Below are positions 31,844 through 40,040 of a stretch of 64,000 nt of DNA, piece by piece. The translations under genes were made by a program, and so were the position numbers. How positions within the stretch are numbered: the stretch's first letter is position 1; every line of letters starts with the position of its first letter. Below the pieces are notes generated by a model, which saw nothing but the letters and a program-made list of their open reading frames with translations, made no database searches and was not told where the DNA came from. Origin of the DNA: CATQHS01 sp963422655 (GTDB taxonomy: Bacteria > Actinomycetota > Acidimicrobiia > Acidimicrobiales > Aldehydirespiratoraceae); assembly GCA_963422655.1 (NCBI GenBank), contig OY730440.1, positions 2,232,001 through 2,296,000 on the forward strand, given 5' to 3'.

Positions 31844-32743
31844 ATGTGTGGAATCGTCGGCCTCTTTTTCAAGACGGAAAGGTTCGAGTCCCGGCTCGGT
31901 GAGCTGACGTCTCGCATGCTGCACGAGATGCGAGACCGCGGTCCCGACAGTGCCGGGTTCGCCGTCTACGATCGGGGCCGTCCCGGCGTCACCCGGATCA
32001 CGGTGCTGGCCGAGGGCGGCCATGTCGACTGGACGCCCACCGCGTCTGGTCTCGAGTCGATTCTCGGGGCGGCGGTATCGGTCCGGCTCGTCGAAGACCA
32101 TGCCGTGCTCGAGACCACCGGCGACGGCCGGCGAGCCCGTCAATGGCTGATCGGCAACGTCGGCGGCATCGATGTGTTGAGTTACGGATCCCAGATCGAG
32201 ATATACAAGTCGGTCGGCGACCCCGATCTGGTCGCGGTCGACTACGACCTCGGGTCGCGTACCGGAACCCACGCCATTGCCCATACCCGGATGGCAACCG
32301 AATCGGCGGTCACCACCAACGGCTCGCACCCTTTCGCCACCGGTGCCGACACCTGCCTGGTGCACAACGGCTCTTTGTCGAACCACAATCAGCTCAGAGC
32401 CCGGCTCGAACGCCAGGGCGAGACCTTCCAGACCGAGAACGACTCCGAGGTGGCGGCCGGGTTACTGTCTTGGCGCCTGCGTGAAGGCGACAGCATCGAA
32501 GAGGCCTTGGGGCGGGCCCTGACCGAACTCGACGGGTTCTTCACGTTCGCCGTCGGCATCGAAAATGGGTTCGCCATCCTGCGCGACCCCATCGCCTGCA
32601 AACCGGCGGTGGTGGCCGAGACCGACGACTGGGTGGCGATGTCGTCGGAGTATCGGGCCATCGCCCAGTTGCCCGAGGCCGGCCACGCCACAGTGTGGGA
32701 GCCGGAGCCGGGCCGCATCTACGCCTGGGATCGGGCTGCATGA
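31844..32743 (+). CDS. mgsA: N-methylglutamate synthase, class II glutamine amidotransferase-like subunit (MgsA/GlxB)
   Basis: 299 residues. The chain starts MCGIVGLFF, giving the N-terminal nucleophile Cys2 of class II (GATase_2) amidotransferases. MRDRGPDSAGFAVYD, HTRMATESAVTTNGSHPF and LVHNGSLSNHNQLR complete the family pattern. In N-methylglutamate synthase this subunit acts with MgsB and MgsC, which resemble pieces of glutamate synthase, to convert methylamine plus glutamate into N-methylglutamate plus ammonium. It overlaps mgsB by ATGA and is the first gene of a rightward three-gene operon, divergent from gmaS. Alternative name: GlxB of GlxBCD glutamate-synthase-like clusters. Confidence 0.87.
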   Translation: MCGIVGLFFKTERFESRLGELTSRMLHEMRDRGPDSAGFAVYDRGRPGVTRITVLAEGGHVDWTPTASGLESILGAAVSVRLVEDHAVLETTGDGRRARQWLIGNVGGIDVLSYGSQIEIYKSVGDPDLVAVDYDLGSRTGTHAIAHTRMATESAVTTNGSHPFATGADTCLVHNGSLSNHNQLRARLERQGETFQTENDSEVAAGLLSWRLREGDSIEEALGRALTELDGFFTFAVGIENGFAILRDPIACKPAVVAETDDWVAMSSEYRAIAQLPEAGHATVWEPEPGRIYAWDRAA

Positions 32744-33438
32744 GCTCCCTGGATCCGGTGGTGACCATCGACTTGGGCGAGGTGTCGCGACGTGAGCTCA
32801 ACCGAGCTCTCCACGAGGCCGAGCAGGGCTCGTTCCGAGTACTGAACCCGCGGGGGGCTCATGGCCTGGCCTGCGGTATCGACAGCGACGTCACTGTTGA
32901 GATCGACGGCTCGGTGGGCTACTACTGCGCGGGCATGAACCAGCGAGGGTCGGTTCACGTAGACGGGAACGCCGGTACCGGCCTGGCCGAGAACATAATG
33001 TCGGGAACGGTGAGAATCACCGGCAGCGCCACCATGTCGGCTGGTGCCACCGGCCACGGGGGCTTGGTGGTGATAGAGGGAAATGCCGGTGCTCGGTGCG
33101 CTATCTCGATGAAAGGGGTCGACATCGTGGTGGGAGGCAACGTCGGCCACATGAGCGCCTTCATGGCCCAGGCCGGCAACCTGGTCGTCCTCGGTGACGC
33201 CGGGGCTGATCTGGGTGACTCCATCTACGAGGCCAATCTGTTCGTGCGCGGTGGAGTGAAGAGCCTCGGCTCCGATGCCGTCGAGAAGGATCTGCGGCCC
33301 GAACACGTCCGTAACCTGTCCCGGCTCCTCGGCGCGGCGGGCATGAATGCCGATCCGAACGAGTTCCGCCGGTACGGGTCGGCTCGTGATCTCTACAACT
33401 TTCACGTCGATGACATCGACGCCGAGATCGAGACATGA
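32740..33438 (+). CDS. mgsB: N-methylglutamate synthase, GltB C-terminal beta-helix-like subunit (MgsB/GlxC)
   Basis: 232 residues from ATG 32740, which overlaps the upstream stop (ATGA). The protein is a right-handed beta-helix of the GXGXG type found at the C-terminus of glutamate synthase: repeated G-x-x-G turns such as VEIDGSVGYYCAGMNQRG, VHVDGNAGTGLAENIMSG and VIEGNAGARCAISMKGVD. It has no catalytic residues; it is thought to be structural, joining amidotransferase and FMN subunits. It overlaps mgsC by 4 bp. Confidence 0.88.
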   Translation: MSSLDPVVTIDLGEVSRRELNRALHEAEQGSFRVLNPRGAHGLACGIDSDVTVEIDGSVGYYCAGMNQRGSVHVDGNAGTGLAENIMSGTVRITGSATMSAGATGHGGLVVIEGNAGARCAISMKGVDIVVGGNVGHMSAFMAQAGNLVVLGDAGADLGDSIYEANLFVRGGVKSLGSDAVEKDLRPEHVRNLSRLLGAAGMNADPNEFRRYGSARDLYNFHVDDIDAEIET

Positions 33439-34760
33439 CCTCAACCGGCGGTGACAGGTGGCACATGCGGGAGTCCTACTCCTTCGACCGCAACGTGATC
33501 GCCGAGATCCGGCGAGCGGCCAACACCGGCATCTACCGCATCCGGGGCTGGGGGGCCAAGCGCGAGCTTCCCACCCTCGACGACTTGGTGTTCCTGGGTG
33601 CGTCCATGTCGCGTTACCCCTTGGAGGGGTACCGCGAGTCGTGCGGGACCGATGTGGTGATCGGCGCCGACCGAACTGCCCGACCCGTGCGGCTCGACAT
33701 TCCCGTGACCATCGCCGGGATGAGCTTCGGCTCGTTGTCGCATCAGGCCAAGGAAGCCCTGGGTCGAGGGGCCAGCGCCATGGGCACATCGACCACCACC
33801 GGTGACGGCGGCATGACCTCCGAGGAGCGGGAGCATTCCTCGAAATTGGTGTACCAGTGCCTGCCGTCTCGGTACGGCATGAACCCCTCCGATCTGCGCC
33901 GAGCCGACGCCATAGAGGTGGTGGTGGGCCAAGGGGCCAAGCCGGGCGGGGGCGGGATGTTGCTGGGCCAGAAGATCACCGAGCGGGTGGGGGAGATGCG
34001 CACCCTGCCTGTCGGCATCGACCAGCGATCGGCATGCCGCCATCCCGACTGGACCGGACCCGACGACCTCCAGATCAAGATCCAGGAGCTACGCGAGATC
34101 GTCGACTGGCAGGTCCCGATCTACGTCAAGGTGGGCGCGGCCCGGCCCTTCTACGACACGGCGCTGGCGGTCAAGGCCGGTGCCGACGCGGTGGTGGTCG
34201 ACGGCATGCAGGGCGGCACCGCCGCCACCCAGGAAGTATTCATCGAGCACGTAGGAATCCCGACCATCGCGGCGATACCGGAAGCGGTTCGAGCCCTTCG
34301 GGATCTCGATGTCCACCGCGGGCCGGTCAAGCTCATCGCCGCCGGCGGCATCCGGTCCGGTGCCGACGTGGCCAAGGCACTGGCGCTGGGCGCCGACGCC
34401 GTCTCGATAGGCACTGCCGCCCTCATCGCCATCGGCGACAACGACCCCGGCTACGACGACGAGTACCGGAGCCTGGGCTCGGCCGCCGGTTTCTGGGATG
34501 ACTTCCAGGACGGGACCGACCCGGCCGGCATTACCACCCAGAACCCGGAGCTGTCGGCGCGCCTGGACCCGGTGATCGGGGGTCGCCGTCTGGCCAATTA
34601 TCTGCAGGTCCTGACCCTGGAGACCCAGACCATCGCCCGGGCCTGCGGGAAGTCCCATGTTGCCAATCTCGAACCCGAGGACTTGGCCGCCCTCACGGTG
34701 GAGGCGGCCGCCATGGCCCGGGTGCCACTGGCCGGCACCGGCTGGATTCCTGGAGCGTGA
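33435..34760 (+). CDS. mgsC: N-methylglutamate synthase, FMN-binding glutamate synthase-like subunit (MgsC/GlxD)
   Basis: 441 residues of the Glu_synthase (FMN barrel) family. IAGMSFGSLSHQAKEALGRG, GEGA-equivalent TTTGDGGM, GQGAKPGGGGMLLGQKI, the barrel strand PIYVKVGA and VDGMQGGTAATQ, and AAGGIRSGADVAKALALGAD are visible. The region corresponding to the [3Fe-4S] cysteines of bacterial glutamate synthase contains no Cys (DDFQDGTDPAGITTQNPEL), so no such cluster is expected. RACGKSHVANLEPEDL is typical of the GlxD/MgsC group. Its last 68 bp overlap the 3' end of the convergent mgdD gene. Confidence 0.88.
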   Translation: MTSTGGDRWHMRESYSFDRNVIAEIRRAANTGIYRIRGWGAKRELPTLDDLVFLGASMSRYPLEGYRESCGTDVVIGADRTARPVRLDIPVTIAGMSFGSLSHQAKEALGRGASAMGTSTTTGDGGMTSEEREHSSKLVYQCLPSRYGMNPSDLRRADAIEVVVGQGAKPGGGGMLLGQKITERVGEMRTLPVGIDQRSACRHPDWTGPDDLQIKIQELREIVDWQVPIYVKVGAARPFYDTALAVKAGADAVVVDGMQGGTAATQEVFIEHVGIPTIAAIPEAVRALRDLDVHRGPVKLIAAGGIRSGADVAKALALGADAVSIGTAALIAIGDNDPGYDDEYRSLGSAAGFWDDFQDGTDPAGITTQNPELSARLDPVIGGRRLANYLQVLTLETQTIARACGKSHVANLEPEDLAALTVEAAAMARVPLAGTGWIPGA

Positions 34761-35340
34761 CCGGGGTTATGCCGAACTCCTCTCCTGCGTCGAGGATGGC
34801 GTCGAAGAGGTACTGGCCGAAGGACCGGTCACAAGCGATGAGATAGGAGCGAATGCCGGCCCGGTCGGCGCGGATGATGTCGCAGGTGACCTTGGCCACC
34901 GATGCCGATGCCGTCGCGCCGTCGGGTGTCATGGTGTCGCTCCAGTCGAGGCTGCACACCTTCTCCAGCACCGAGGCGGCGTCGGCCCCCGTAAGCCGGA
35001 ACAGGGCCCGGCTGTGGGTGTGGTCGATCACGCTCACGAACCCGGACAGATCGAGACCGTCGATGACGGCCCGGTTGGCGGCGGCCGACCCGAGCAGGAT
35101 CCACTCGCCCGGTCGCTGGCCGGCTATCAGCACGTCCGGTTCTGTGCGGCTGGTGCCGAACCCCACCCCGATTCGGCTCGCGACGCCGGTCTCGGGGCCG
35201 GCCCGCAGGATGGTCTTTGCTGTCGAGGAGCTGTCGCTCAGCGTCAGCGAGCCGTCATGGCGGTCGGCACCATGGCGGGTACCGTCAGGGGCGGGGTAGG
35301 TCTTGATGACGGGACTCTCGAAGGTGACGTCGTCAGCCAC
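34693..35340 (-). CDS. mgdD: N-methylglutamate dehydrogenase subunit D / sarcosine oxidase gamma-like
   Basis: 215 residues of the heterotetrameric sarcosine oxidase gamma (SoxG) family, a GcvT-like fold: VSVIDHTHSRALFRLTGADA and KVCSLDWSDTMTPDGA are recognisable, as is AGIRSYLIACDRSFGQYLFD. The last gene of the leftward mgdABCD set, overlapping mgdC by 8 bp. Its final residues (PVAPGPWRPPPP) are low in complexity and encoded opposite the mgsC 3' end, so the C-terminus may be a recent extension. Identity rests mainly on context plus the family pattern. Confidence 0.8.
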   Translation of the reverse strand: MADDVTFESPVIKTYPAPDGTRHGADRHDGSLTLSDSSSTAKTILRAGPETGVASRIGVGFGTSRTEPDVLIAGQRPGEWILLGSAAANRAVIDGLDLSGFVSVIDHTHSRALFRLTGADAASVLEKVCSLDWSDTMTPDGATASASVAKVTCDIIRADRAGIRSYLIACDRSFGQYLFDAILDAGEEFGITPVTLQESSRCRPVAPGPWRPPPP

Positions 35341-38179
35341 GGAGCCGCTCTCCGTCCGGATCGAAGTGGGCGTGGTGCTGCATCACCCGGGCCGTGACCC
35401 GGCGCCCGTCGACTAGCACCACCGTGAGCTCGGACCCCGGAGCTGCCGCCTCCGGCAGTACCTGACCGAGGCAGATCGACCGGTTCAGCGTCGGCGACAG
35501 GCGCGACGAGGTGATACGGCCGATTATCTCGTCGGTGTGTTCTCTCACGATCTGAGCGGCTTCATCGGGAACTATCCGAGGGTCCGAAGGCTGGATGGCG
35601 ACGATGACGGGGGCACCGGCGTCTTCGAGGGCCCAGGCCAGTTCGGGCTTGCCCGCGAAATCGTCCTTGTCCAGCTTGACGAGCTGTCCCATGCCGGTGG
35701 CCGGCGCCTTGGTGAGGCCGTCGGTGTCTTGACCTACGATGAAATGGCCCTTCTCCAAGCGCATGATGCGCTGGGCTTCGAGGCCGAAGGGCTTGATGCC
35801 AAGGTCGTCGCCGACCGCCAGCAGGGCTTCCCACACGTGCCGACCATGGCCAGCGGGAACGTGGAGCTCGAAGGAGAGCTCCCCGGTGAAACCGATGCGC
35901 CACATGAAACAGCCCCCGATGTCGGCGATGGTGCCGGTGCGTACCTGCATGTACGCGAAGGCTTCGGGGTCGAGGTCGATGCCGTCCACCAAGCGGGTCA
36001 TCAAAGTCCTTGACTTGGGGCCGGCGACGTTGATGCTGGTGAACCCGGTGGTGACCGGGGTGACGTGGACCTGCCAATTGGGATGCTCGGTCTGGAGCCA
36101 GTTCTCGGCCCACTCCCACACCGACCCGGCTCCCGAGCTGGTGGTGGTCATGAGGTAGTGCTGATCACCGAGCCGCCCGGTGACGCCGTCGTCGAGAACC
36201 ACGCCGTCCTCGGCGCACATGAGGCCGTACCGCACCGAGCCGACAGCCAGCTTCGACCACTTGTTGACGTAGAGCTGGTTCAGCAGCTTGGCCACGTCGG
36301 GCCCCCGCAAGTCGAGCTTGCCCAGCGGGGTGACGTCGATGATGCCGACGTTGCGGCGGGTGTTACGGACCTCGGCGGCCGGGTCGCCATAGTGGTCGGG
36401 GCGGATCCACTGGCCGGCCAGGATTCCGGTGGCGCCGTTGGCTTCGTGCCAGGGCTGGATGGAGGAAACCCGCACCGGCTCGAACACCCGACCGCCCAAG
36501 GCGCCCAGGGTGATGGGCGCGTAGGGCGGGCGCCACACGGTGGTACCGACCTCAGAGATGGTCTCGCCCCGGGCCTCGGCCAGCACTGCCACCGCGTTGA
36601 CCGTCTCCAGCTTGCCCTGGGCCGGGCCCATGGTGACCGTGGTGTAGCGCTTGAGGAGCTCGACGGAGTCGTAACCTTCCTGGGCTGCGGCCACCAAGTC
36701 CTTGGAACCGACGTCCTCGGAGAAGTCGACGATCCCGTGGGTGCTGGAGCGGAACAACCCCGGGTGCGGGTGGCGGGGCAGCGGAGCCCGGGTGTCGGCC
36801 AGCCCGTCGGGCTCGGGGCCGTCGACCGCCACCGCTCGCGGTGTTGCCGCCTGTAAGCGCTGCGCGGCCGCTCCGGCTCGGGCCGCGGCCAAACGACCGG
36901 TGGCCCGGGCGTGCTCGACGAGCTGATCGGCGCTGCCGTCACCGGCGATGCCACCGGTGGCGAGCACGGTGCCGATCGGTCGTGAGGGGAAGAACCGGGC
37001 CGAGCTCTCGTCGTAGGCAGGGCGATCCCCGGCCATGTTCAGCAGCGTGGTGGGCGCGGTCCAGCCGGTGGCGGTGACCAGCAGGTCGCAGCTCACCTTG
37101 ACGCCGTCGGCCAGTTCCACAGAGCTGATCGAGCGGGCTCCGCCGTGGGCTCGGACGATGTTCTCGCCCTGGCGGGCGTCGACGACCCGGGCCACCTCCA
37201 CCCCGACCCGGTCCAGATCCTCGGCAGCGGCGTCACCGTCGGCGTTGGCCGTGAACACCACCGCGGTGGTGCCGGGGCGGACCGCGTACATGTTGACGAA
37301 CCGGCGCACCGCCCCCGACATCATGACGCCGGGCTTGTCGTTGCCAGCGAACACGTAGGGGCGTTCGATGAGGCCGGGCGCGACGATCATCACCTTGGCC
37401 CGGGCCTTGACGAGCCGTTCGACGGCAACGGGATGGTTACGCTGGACGATGGCGGTCCAGTTGTCGTCGTAGCGGCCGGTGACAGTGGAATCGGTCAACA
37501 CCTCCACACCCGCGGCCGCTACATCGGCGGCGAGATGGCGGGCCAAGGCCCGGTCGTCGGCGCTTCCCCACAGAAGGTGGCCGCCGAGGTGGTGGTGATG
37601 CTCGACCAGCAGCACCCGGGCCCCGGCTTCGGCGGCGGCCGCCGCCGAAGCCATCCCGGCCGGCCCGCCGCCGGCCACCACCACGTCGGGATGGGTGTAT
37701 CGCTTGTCGTGATAATGGTGGGGAGAGTCGAGGTCGACTTTGCCTCCGGGCGCGAAGGTGGCCAGTACCTTCTCGTAGGCGGGCCACAGCTTTCGCGGCC
37801 TCATGAAGGTCTTGTAGTAGAAGCCGGCGGTGAGGAATCGCGACACCAGCCCGTTGACGGCCTTCAGGTCGTGGTCGAGCGAGGGCCACACGTTCTGGGC
37901 GTCGATGATCATGCCCGGCTCGACGAGACGATGAGCCGAGCGCACGTTGGGGTCGTCGCCGACCTGGACGAACCCGTTGGGATCCCAGTAATCGTTGGTG
38001 ACGTAGCCGCGGGGTCGATGGTATTTCATCGACCGGGACACGATCCGAACCCCGTTGGCAGTCAGGGCCGAGGCGATGGTGTCACCCTCGAAACCCCGTA
38101 TGGCCTTGCTGTTCCAAGTGAGACCGACCGGGCGGGAGCGATCTATCACCTCACCCGGTTGATAGAGGAGGCGGCTCAC
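35333..38179 (-). CDS. mgdC: N-methylglutamate dehydrogenase subunit C / sarcosine oxidase alpha-like
   Basis: 948 residues, the size of SoxA-type alpha subunits. The order is: an N-terminal ferredoxin-like domain (GFEGDTIASALTANGVRIVS, SMKYHRPRG), an NAD/FAD-binding domain with VVVAGGGPAGMASAAAAAEA near residue 165, then a folate-binding GcvT domain from about 555 to the end (GIIDVTPLGKLDLRGPDVAK, FTGELSFELHVPAGHG, LGIKPFGLEAQRIMRLEKGH). It oxidatively demethylates N-methylglutamate (or sarcosine) with MgdA, passing the methyl carbon to tetrahydrofolate. It overlaps mgdB by ATGA and mgdD by 8 bp. Neighbouring mgs and gmaS genes favour N-methylglutamate as substrate. Confidence 0.87.
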   Translation of the reverse strand: MSRLLYQPGEVIDRSRPVGLTWNSKAIRGFEGDTIASALTANGVRIVSRSMKYHRPRGYVTNDYWDPNGFVQVGDDPNVRSAHRLVEPGMIIDAQNVWPSLDHDLKAVNGLVSRFLTAGFYYKTFMRPRKLWPAYEKVLATFAPGGKVDLDSPHHYHDKRYTHPDVVVAGGGPAGMASAAAAAEAGARVLLVEHHHHLGGHLLWGSADDRALARHLAADVAAAGVEVLTDSTVTGRYDDNWTAIVQRNHPVAVERLVKARAKVMIVAPGLIERPYVFAGNDKPGVMMSGAVRRFVNMYAVRPGTTAVVFTANADGDAAAEDLDRVGVEVARVVDARQGENIVRAHGGARSISSVELADGVKVSCDLLVTATGWTAPTTLLNMAGDRPAYDESSARFFPSRPIGTVLATGGIAGDGSADQLVEHARATGRLAAARAGAAAQRLQAATPRAVAVDGPEPDGLADTRAPLPRHPHPGLFRSSTHGIVDFSEDVGSKDLVAAAQEGYDSVELLKRYTTVTMGPAQGKLETVNAVAVLAEARGETISEVGTTVWRPPYAPITLGALGGRVFEPVRVSSIQPWHEANGATGILAGQWIRPDHYGDPAAEVRNTRRNVGIIDVTPLGKLDLRGPDVAKLLNQLYVNKWSKLAVGSVRYGLMCAEDGVVLDDGVTGRLGDQHYLMTTTSSGAGSVWEWAENWLQTEHPNWQVHVTPVTTGFTSINVAGPKSRTLMTRLVDGIDLDPEAFAYMQVRTGTIADIGGCFMWRIGFTGELSFELHVPAGHGRHVWEALLAVGDDLGIKPFGLEAQRIMRLEKGHFIVGQDTDGLTKAPATGMGQLVKLDKDDFAGKPELAWALEDAGAPVIVAIQPSDPRIVPDEAAQIVREHTDEIIGRITSSRLSPTLNRSICLGQVLPEAAAPGSELTVVLVDGRRVTARVMQHHAHFDPDGERLRG

Positions 38180-38451
38180 GTCTTGCCCTCGATCTCAGGG
38201 CCGGGCAACGGTGGGTCGGCGAATTGGTTGGTGGTGGTGTCTCGTTCGAGAACAAAGTACCGACGACAGCCGGAACGGCAATACCAGGTCTCACGGAGCA
38301 ACCCAGCCCGGTTGCCTTTCAGGTACAGGTAGTGGCGCCACTCCTCGGGGGTTGCGGTGCCGGGATCAGGTCTTGCGCCGGTCTCACCGACGTAGTGCAG
38401 GTCGGCGGCGTTTCGCGGACCGCAGTTGGGGCAGGGGACCAACAACACCAC
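38176..38451 (-). CDS. mgdB: N-methylglutamate dehydrogenase subunit B / sarcosine oxidase delta-like
   Basis: 91-residue zinc-binding delta subunit. CPNCGPRNAADLHYVGE at the N-terminus and WYCRSGCRRYFVLERDTTTN near the end supply the four-ligand site and the family C-terminal motif. YLYLKGNRAGLLRETW is characteristic of SoxD. It lies between mgdA (6-bp gap) and mgdC (ATGA overlap). Confidence 0.92.
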   Translation of the reverse strand: MVLLVPCPNCGPRNAADLHYVGETGARPDPGTATPEEWRHYLYLKGNRAGLLRETWYCRSGCRRYFVLERDTTTNQFADPPLPGPEIEGKT

Positions 38452-38457
38452 AGCCTC

Positions 38458-39747
38458 CTAATGGCCCACCGCGGCTGCGCCCTTCTCGCCGACCAGCGAG
38501 CCGGTTTCGAAACGGGACAGGGCGAAGGGTTCGATCATCTCGGGAGTGGTTCCGGTGGCGATGGCCTCGGCCATCGTCTCGCCCGACACCGGACCGGCCT
38601 TGAAGCCATAGGTGCCCCACCCCACGTCGCACAGGAATCCTTCGACACCGGTGAACCCCATCACCGGCGAGTAGTCGGGGGTCATGTCGCACAAGCCCGC
38701 CCACTGTCGCAGCAAACGCATTCGAGAGATGCCGGGCATGAGCTCGAGAACGTGTCCGGCCAGTTCTTCGGTGAACTCCAGCGAACCGGAGATGTTGTAG
38801 TTGTTGTAGGGGTCCACGGACGCTCCGAACACCAGCTCGCCCCGGTCGGTCTGGCTCACGTAGACGTGCAGCGACCCCGATACCACCACGGTGGGCAGGA
38901 AGACCTTGACCGGCTCGGTGACCGCGGCCTGCAGCGGACGGGTGCTGATCGGCAGCTTCACCCCGGCCATGTCGGCGATGAGCGTGGCCCAACCGGCGGT
39001 GCAGTTGACCACGGTGGGTGTGGAGATGTCGCCCCGGTTGGTGCGAACGCCGGTGACCCTGCCACCGGACCCCTTGCCATCGGGATCGTCACCGCCTTCG
39101 ACCTCGATGTCGGTGACCTCGGTGTTCTGGTGCATCTCGACGCCTCGATGATCGGCGCCGCGGGCATAGCCCCACACCACCGCGTCATGGCGTATGACAC
39201 CTCCGGGGGGATGATGTAGAGCGCCGAGAATCGGGTAGCGGGGCCGGTCGGAAGTATCGAGGCTGGGGGCCAGCTTCTTGATCTCATCGGGGCCGATCAC
39301 GCTGGAGTCGATGTTCTGAAGCTTGTTCACCTCGGCCCGCCAGTGCATGGTCCGCAGCGCCGAGTCGGTGTGGGCCAGGGTCAGGTGACCCCGCTCGGAG
39401 AACATCACGTTGATGTTCAGATCGGTGGCCATGGTGTTGTAGAGCTGCAACGAGCGGTCGTAGAAGGCAACGCCTTCGGGGGTGAGGTAGTTCGACCGCA
39501 CAATGGCGGTGTTGCGACCCGAGCCCCCGCTTCCCAGGTAGGCCTTGTCGAGCACGGCCACGTCGGTGATGCCGTGATTAGTGGCGAGGTAGTAGGCGGT
39601 GGCCAACCCGTGAACACCGCCGCCGATGACCACCACGTCGTAAGAGCTTCGCAGCGGCGCCTCCCGCCACACCCGGGGCCAAGGCTTGTTGCGGGTGCCC
39701 CGGGCTATCAGCCCGGCCGCAGAGTATCGGGTGGGTCGCTGCCTCAT
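38458..39747 (-). CDS. mgdA: N-methylglutamate dehydrogenase subunit A / sarcosine oxidase beta-like
   Basis: 429-residue DAO-family flavoprotein. The FAD-binding motif VVIGGGVHGLATAYYLA lies near residues 39-55, followed by SGGSGRNTAIVRSNYLTPEG, typical of SoxB, and CDMTPDYSPVMGFTGVEG and WGTYGFKAGPVSGETMA near the C-terminus. It carries out amine oxidation; electrons and methylene pass to the alpha subunit. First gene of the leftward mgdABCD operon. The upstream 293-bp gap holds direct repeats, a candidate control region. Confidence 0.9.
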   Translation of the reverse strand: MRQRPTRYSAAGLIARGTRNKPWPRVWREAPLRSSYDVVVIGGGVHGLATAYYLATNHGITDVAVLDKAYLGSGGSGRNTAIVRSNYLTPEGVAFYDRSLQLYNTMATDLNINVMFSERGHLTLAHTDSALRTMHWRAEVNKLQNIDSSVIGPDEIKKLAPSLDTSDRPRYPILGALHHPPGGVIRHDAVVWGYARGADHRGVEMHQNTEVTDIEVEGGDDPDGKGSGGRVTGVRTNRGDISTPTVVNCTAGWATLIADMAGVKLPISTRPLQAAVTEPVKVFLPTVVVSGSLHVYVSQTDRGELVFGASVDPYNNYNISGSLEFTEELAGHVLELMPGISRMRLLRQWAGLCDMTPDYSPVMGFTGVEGFLCDVGWGTYGFKAGPVSGETMAEAIATGTTPEMIEPFALSRFETGSLVGEKGAAAVGH

Positions 39748-40040
39748 GGGTCGGCATTGTATGCCGTTTCTGCGATACGACGAATCAACCTTGATTTGCC
39801 GATTCGATCGGGACGGTGGCTACTGCGTCGTGGGCTTGCAGCCGGTTGTCCCAGCCCGATGTTAATGTCGCGGTGACAATCGATCATCGAGCGAGCACTG
39901 ATTGGATACTGACTGATTGGACAGCGAGCACTGATTGGACACTGATTGGGCATCGAAGCGGTTATCACTATGGGAGCTCGACTCGGCACCGGCCCGTCCG
40001 GGCCTGAACTGTCTTCGACCTGAGGCTGGGAGAGGCGATC
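39748..40040. other. Divergent intergenic region between mgdA and the helicase gene
   Basis: 293 bp without a gene. It contains four copies of CTGATTGG within 39898-39949 and otherwise nothing I recognise. It probably contains the mgd promoter on the minus strand and the helicase promoter on the plus strand. Confidence 0.6.
39890..39949. repeat. Direct repeats upstream of the mgd operon
   Basis: AGCGAGCACTGATTGGA occurs exactly at 39890-39906 and 39923-39939, 33 bp apart or about three helical turns. The core CTGATTGG appears four times, at 39898, 39913, 39931 and 39942. Such phased repeats between divergent genes suggest a regulator-binding array; function is inferred. Confidence 0.6.

Noticed and set aside
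37145..38332. 395-codon plus-strand frame opposite mgdC
   Set aside because: Gly/Val/His-rich shadow of a clear SoxA-type gene; no start signal or family pattern.
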